This document shows, piece by piece, positions 15,267-18,975 of a stretch of 18,975 nt of DNA (position 1 is the first letter of the stretch; each line of letters opens with the position of its first letter). Under the pieces are notes generated by a model. The model searched no databases, was not told the origin of the DNA, and worked only from the letters and a program-made list of their open reading frames with translations. Source of the stretch: JANXLO01 sp043762265 (GTDB lineage Bacteria > Armatimonadota > Chthonomonadetes > Chthonomonadales > Chthonomonadaceae); assembly GCA_043762265.1 (NCBI GenBank), contig JAYUMV010000186.1, forward strand, positions 1 through 18,975, read 5' to 3'. Made by a program: the position numbers and the translations under genes.

Positions 15267-17503
15267 CTATTTCTTCCCCGTGCTGGGGGCATCCATCAAT
15301 AGCAGCTCAATCGCTGGCAGGTCCATCTTCTTGGCGAGGCTGAGCGCGGTATCGCCGCCACCGTCGGACGTTTTCGGGTTGGCGCCGGCCGCGATCAGGC
15401 GAACGACCGCCATCGGTTGGTTCTTTTCGACGGCCAGAGTGAGCGGGGTGCGCCCGGTGCGCGTCTGCGCGTTCAGGCTCGCTTTGGCCTCCACGAGGGT
15501 GGCGATCACTTCCAGTTGGCCGGTCGCGGCAGCGTGGTGCAGCGGGGTCCAGCCCAGTTCGTCGCGCATGTTCGGGTTCTGGTCTTCGACGACGCGAGCC
15601 AGAGCGGGAGCGTTTCCGGATTTGACCAGGGCGTTGACCTTATCGGAGTCTTTGGGCGCGGCGGCCAGCTTGTACTTGCCTTCCAGCGCCGCGACACAGC
15701 GCTTATCTTTGCGCATCTTCGCCAGCTCTATGGCGGACATAGGTTCCGGGTAGCGTTTCGTCGCGATCTCGGTGATCTTCTTGGCATCCGTCGGTTTGTG
15801 TCCCTGGCTCTCAGCGAGGGCGCGCAGATACGACATGTCTCCTGCTGGCAGTCGCTTCGCGTCTCCGCCCAGCGAGAGCAGCACCACAATGGAATCGGCC
15901 TGTCCGGTCTCGGTCGCCCGGTAGACCGGGGTGCGGCCTTCCGGATCGGGCAGATTCACCTGGGCTCCTTTTTCGACAAGTCTGCGGATCAGCGGCAGAT
16001 CGCCAGCGGCGGCGGCGGTCAGCAGGGCGGTATCGCCGTTCGAGGCGCGGCGGTTCAGGAAGGCGGCATGGTCGGCATCGGGAGTAAGTTCGAGAAGCGC
16101 GTTGATACCTTCCATGTCGGAGGTCATGACTCGGCTGACAAGATCGTCGGTCGTTGGATCCGCATCCTTCTGCGCCTGCTCATACGATTTGCGGACGCTG
16201 TCCACGTAGTCCTGACGGCGTTTCATACGCGCCAGCGCCTGTCGTCGCTCTTCCGCCGGGTCGCGCTTTTTCTGGAAGAGACTGACGATGCCGGTCACGA
16301 TCTGGAGGTTGCCTTCCAGTTTTTCCAACGCCTGCTGTTGGGGCAGGTTGTAGGCCGAGATGGCACGGGCGACATCGAAGTAGGCGCCGATCTCCGCGCC
16401 CATCGGGTTGTACTGGCGCATCACCGAGTTGAAGCGCCCCGCAGCGGAGGCGCTTGGGTCCAGATAGGCGACACTGGACTGCACGCCGATGCCGCGCGGC
16501 GCGTAGAGCAGGGAGTTCGCCTGACTGTTGATGACCGAGTCTTGCAATGACTGGGCGAACCCGGTGAGGGCGCTGATCCGCTGCTGATAGGCGATCTGAT
16601 GCGCGGCATCTTTCGCTGCGATTTCGCGGTATTTCGCGGCGACGCGTTTGCTGTCTTCAACGAGTTGAATGCGCAACGCTTCCAGTTTCGCTTTGCGGGC
16701 GAGCGCATCGGCAAGCGTATTTCCGGCGCTGGCGTCCGGGCTGTTGGCGGCCTTGGAGCCTTCCGGAACGGCGGAGCCACCCAGAACGTTGGAACTGAGG
16801 ATCCGCACGCCATCGACCTTCTGGACGCTGCCGATAAACTTCTCTTTCGACTCCTCATTGGGAGAGAGGCGGAGCGGAAGGGTGTATTCGTTGGGGCCGG
16901 GCGCGAATTCGGAGGCCAGGGTGTAGGTCACCTCCATCTCGAACTCCATCCGCTGCGGAGAGGTATTTTTGAACTGTACGGTCGCGGGAGTGCCGAAACT
17001 GTCTTTCTCCTTGGGATCGAGTTTGACTCGATATTCGATTTTGGCCAGTTTATCGGAGACCTTCTTCCAGTCCGACCAGGCGCCGGGGCGTGGGCCAGTA
17101 GGAAGCAGCGCGGCGCCTTCGGCTTCGGCAGCGGCAGACGCCTTTGCAATGGCGGCGGGGTCCGGGGCGGATGGCTTCGATCGGGAGGTGCTGCCCGCTA
17201 CGGTCACGGCGGCTTTGACTCGTCGGAGGCGGTCGGAGGCGAGCGCTGCCAACGTGGAGTCTTTCGACCCGACGAGGCGGTTCAGGATCTCTTCGGAGCG
17301 CGTGCTATCCCCGGCGACCGTCAGAACCGTCGCCAGTCGCAGCGAGGCGTCCTCGCGATCCCGGTAGAGGCTCGCGGCCCGCTCCAGTCGGTCGGCGGCG
17401 ATGGGATACTGGGCGCTCTCGATATCCTTGGCGGCGGCCGCGTTGAGGTCGGCATACTCCTGCGCTTTCGCGGCCTCTTCCAGGATCCGAACAGCCTCGC
17501 GGC
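15267..17503 (-). CDS. TPR-like/ankyrin protein, C-terminal portion downstream of a frameshift
   Basis: This frame is the continuation of the gene that starts at 17995. Coding sequence in it begins near 17500 (REAVRILEEAAKAQEYADLN, then RLERAASLYRDREDASLRLA); a TTG at 17252 is the first possible start if it were translated alone, but it would cut off good helical repeats and has no case for a ribosome binding site. The order is: TPR-like helices; a beta-rich domain (KIEYRVKLDPKEKDSFG, FEMEVTYTLASEF); a helical stretch with Gln-rich and Ala-rich segments; then ankyrin repeats in two blocks (NGDTALLTAAAAGDLPLIRR and GWTPLHHAAATGQLEVIATL, GRTPLTLAVEKNQPMAVVRL, DTALSLAKKMDLPAIELLLM). It ends at 15267, 16 nt before the coiled-coil lipoprotein gene. 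With the frame restored, the whole protein would be about 909 aa. A protein-binding role outside the cytoplasm is inferred. Confidence 0.8.
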
Positions 17504-17995
17504 CACACGCGCGACGGAGCCATTGGAGCTGGAGGCAAGGAACGGAAGCTGTTTCTGCGCCTGGTCGTGTTTGCCAAGGTGCCAGAGAACGATCGTTTGG
17601 CGCAGGATACCTGCGTCATCGTCCGGAGCCATGGCGTTGGCCTGTCGGAGTAGTTCGATGGCCAATACCAGTTTTTTGGCAGCGTAAGCTTTGTCGGCAG
17701 CGGCGTTGAGAGCGACGAAGGTCGGCGCGTGGTCAGCATCGAGGGCAGGAACTCCCGCAGGCGGCAGGCGGTCCGGCAGCACATGCAGGGGAGCCGCAGG
17801 CGAAAGGATCGCGCCCGCCTCCGCGCTCACTTTGTGCAGATCGTCCCGAAACGCCTTGACAAAGGTATCTTCGGCAGGAGGGCGCGCCGCCTCGTTCTGT
17901 GCCTGGGCGCCGGTAACAAGCAGAGCGCCTCCCAGAGAGAGAAACATCAAGGAGCATGCGGATCTCAAGGACTTCGGCGGGGTTCTTGTGAACAT
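17321..17995 (-). CDS. TPR-like/ankyrin protein, N-terminal portion upstream of a frameshift
   Basis: The ATG at 17995 opens a signal peptide (MFTRTPPKSLRSACSLMFLS, then LGGALLVTGAQA|Q, about 1-32). It is preceded by AAGGA 10 nt upstream, inside the end of the previous gene, with 3 nt between genes. TPR-like helices follow (AAADKAYAAKKLVLAIELLR, QTIVLWHLGKHDQAQKQLPF). Good coding sequence ends around residue 165 (SSNGSVARVAA). Beyond that this frame is Arg/Pro/Ser-rich out-of-frame sequence (KRPRKRRSMPTSTRPPPRIS) until its stop at 17321, while the coding signal moves to the neighbouring frame. It is therefore the front part of the same gene as 15267-17503. If the frameshift is real, the cell makes a truncated 224-aa protein with an aberrant tail; if it is a sequence error, the gene is intact. 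Confidence 0.8.
   Translation of the reverse strand: MFTRTPPKSLRSACSLMFLSLGGALLVTGAQAQNEAARPPAEDTFVKAFRDDLHKVSAEAGAILSPAAPLHVLPDRLPPAGVPALDADHAPTFVALNAAADKAYAAKKLVLAIELLRQANAMAPDDDAGILRQTIVLWHLGKHDQAQKQLPFLASSSNGSVARVAARLFGSWKRPRKRRSMPTSTRPPPRISRAPSIPSPPTDWSGPRASTGIARTPRCDWRRF
17495..17506 (-). other. Frameshift site in the TPR-like/ankyrin gene
   Basis: The minus-strand codons GTG GCC GCG AGG end the good N-terminal frame, while CGC GAG GCT GTT start the good C-terminal frame. The shift equals a loss of one base (or a -1 slip). There is no X XXY YYZ slippery heptamer or homopolymer, so programmed frameshifting looks unlikely. Confidence 0.75.
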
Positions 17996-17998
17996 AAC

Positions 17999-18975
17999 TT
18001 AGTTATCCTTTCCCAGGATGGCGACGGCCCATCGCGGTACAAAGTGGCCCTTCTGATCTGCGGCCCGGAGACGCGCAGCTACCTCTGCGGAGACATAGAT
18101 GTCGCTGTTGACGGTCTTCTCCGCTTTCTCTACCAGAGGGTTCGCTCCTGCCCGCTTGGCTTGCGCCAGATCGGTGATATAGTCGGCCAGGCCGTGTTCG
18201 TGCTGGAAAGTCTCTCCGGGCAGGGCCTTTGGGTCGGGATAGATCTGCGCGCCGGACGGATCGAGAATACGCACAAACGCATCCCGCTTCAGGAGAAGCG
18301 CCCGTGCATCGATCACCAGGCCGGTATAGGCTCCGGCTTCGGGCGCAAGTTTGCCCGGAGCAGTGACCGCCGCACCGGTGGGTGGCGCTGCGGCGGCCAA
18401 GGGCATCTTCTCGAGAATGGTCGCGACAAAGAACCAGTTGGCAACGCCGTTCGGGGTGAAGGTTTTGGCTGCCGGCCACCAGTCCTGCGCGATGGCGGCC
18501 GTGACAAAGGGGCGTCCCCAGGCGGGTGTCTGCTTGAAGTCCGGCAGCAGGCTGTCTTCCGAGATGCCCTGGCTGGAGGCGATCTCATCCCGCGACATCG
18601 CGAGTTTCATGAGCGCGGCGACTGCCTGGACGCGGGAGACGGGCGCTTTCGGGTTAGAGACGGTGACCGCGCCTTCCTTGGGAGAATCGAGGAAAGCCTG
18701 AACGCGGCGGATCAAAGAGGCCAGGTCGGCTTCTGTGACGGTGCGACCGGGGGTCGCGCTGGCAGGCACCAGTCCCGACGCCTGACCGTCGCTGAAGACG
18801 TCGCCGGGATGGTGCGATGCGCCCCCTGTGGGCGCACCGCTGGTGGCGACAACCGCCTTGGTCGGTGTCGCCCCAGAACCCGATTTGGTCGGTGTCGTTA
18901 CAACCGGTTTGGCAGGCGTTGCTGCGAGCGCTTTCTTGGGCGCCATAGGAGCCGGGGATTTGTTCGGGGAGGATG
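17999..18975 (-). CDS. SLH-like protein with LPP20-like C-terminal domain (5' end outside window)
   Basis: The frame is open to the window edge: nine more sense codons of the same Ser/Pro/Lys/Ala composition precede the ATG at 18946, so the true start and probable signal peptide lie outside. Counting from that ATG, residues 1-70 are a low-complexity Pro/Thr/Ala/Lys linker with TPTK twice (a 13-bp direct repeat at 18858-18870 and 18885-18897). Residues about 103-182 look like S-layer-homology motifs (SRVQAVAALMKLA, LPDFKQTPAWGRPFVTAAIA, FTPNGVANWFFVATILEKM), which usually bind secondary cell-wall polymers or attach proteins to the envelope. Residues about 207-313 (YTGLVIDARALLLKRDAFVR, YPDPKALPGE, HGLADYITDLAQAKR, NPLVEKAEKTVNSDIYVSAE) resemble the C-terminal domain of LPP20-type lipoproteins of unknown function. 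It is the first visible gene of the leftward operon; the next starts 3 nt after its stop. Confidence 0.8.
   Translation of the reverse strand, partial: SSPNKSPAPMAPKKALAATPAKPVVTTPTKSGSGATPTKAVVATSGAPTGGASHHPGDVFSDGQASGLVPASATPGRTVTEADLASLIRRVQAFLDSPKEGAVTVSNPKAPVSRVQAVAALMKLAMSRDEIASSQGISEDSLLPDFKQTPAWGRPFVTAAIAQDWWPAAKTFTPNGVANWFFVATILEKMPLAAAAPPTGAAVTAPGKLAPEAGAYTGLVIDARALLLKRDAFVRILDPSGAQIYPDPKALPGETFQHEHGLADYITDLAQAKRAGANPLVEKAEKTVNSDIYVSAEVAARLRAADQKGHFVPRWAVAILGKDN

Noticed and set aside
17490..17510. Programmed -1 ribosomal frameshift
   Set aside because: There is no slippery heptamer, and no obvious stimulatory structure was seen; a one-base deletion or sequence error is simpler.

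Overview
The window looks like a chromosomal segment of a free-living, carbohydrate-degrading bacterium of moderately high GC. The signs are secreted glycoside hydrolase and propeller proteins, a Tat-exported Gfo/Idh/MocA oxidoreductase, many signal peptides and clear AGGAG-type ribosome binding sites. The style resembles Armatimonadota and, less so, Planctomycetota, but this is a low-confidence inference because no marker gene or RNA gene is present. No transposase, integrase, CRISPR array, tRNA or rRNA was seen.

Left part (1-7808). The 3' end of an ankyrin-repeat gene (+) converges, with only 2 bp between stops, on a 1114-aa exported Reg_prop-like beta-propeller gene (-). That gene diverges from a small DCC-type (DUF393) thiol protein across a 121-bp gap; the gap carries promoter elements that appear to share one -10 box on both strands. 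Next comes a decayed gene for a TolB/WD40-like propeller protein (4555-5639), broken by an in-frame TAA and then a frameshift. A Tat-exported sugar-type dehydrogenase and a YkgJ-type cysteine-cluster protein follow, ending at a perfect bidirectional hairpin terminator.

Middle (7983-10835, -). A modular secreted GH44 glycoside hydrolase has the order GH44, malectin, FN3, malectin. Its two malectin modules are a recent-looking internal DNA duplication. A 28-bp tandem repeat spans its stop codon. It has its own extended -10 promoter, and a perfect 28-bp palindrome lies between it and the operon upstream.

Right part (11042 to window edge, -). A tightly packed operon encodes five exported proteins with no recognisable enzyme: an SLH-like protein with an LPP20-like C-terminal domain, a TPR-like/ankyrin protein (split by a frameshift near 17500), a coiled-coil putative lipoprotein, and two TPR proteins. 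Spacings are +3, +16, -1 and -11 nt, which suggests translational coupling and a joint role in the envelope. This operon is the best candidate here for an undescribed system.
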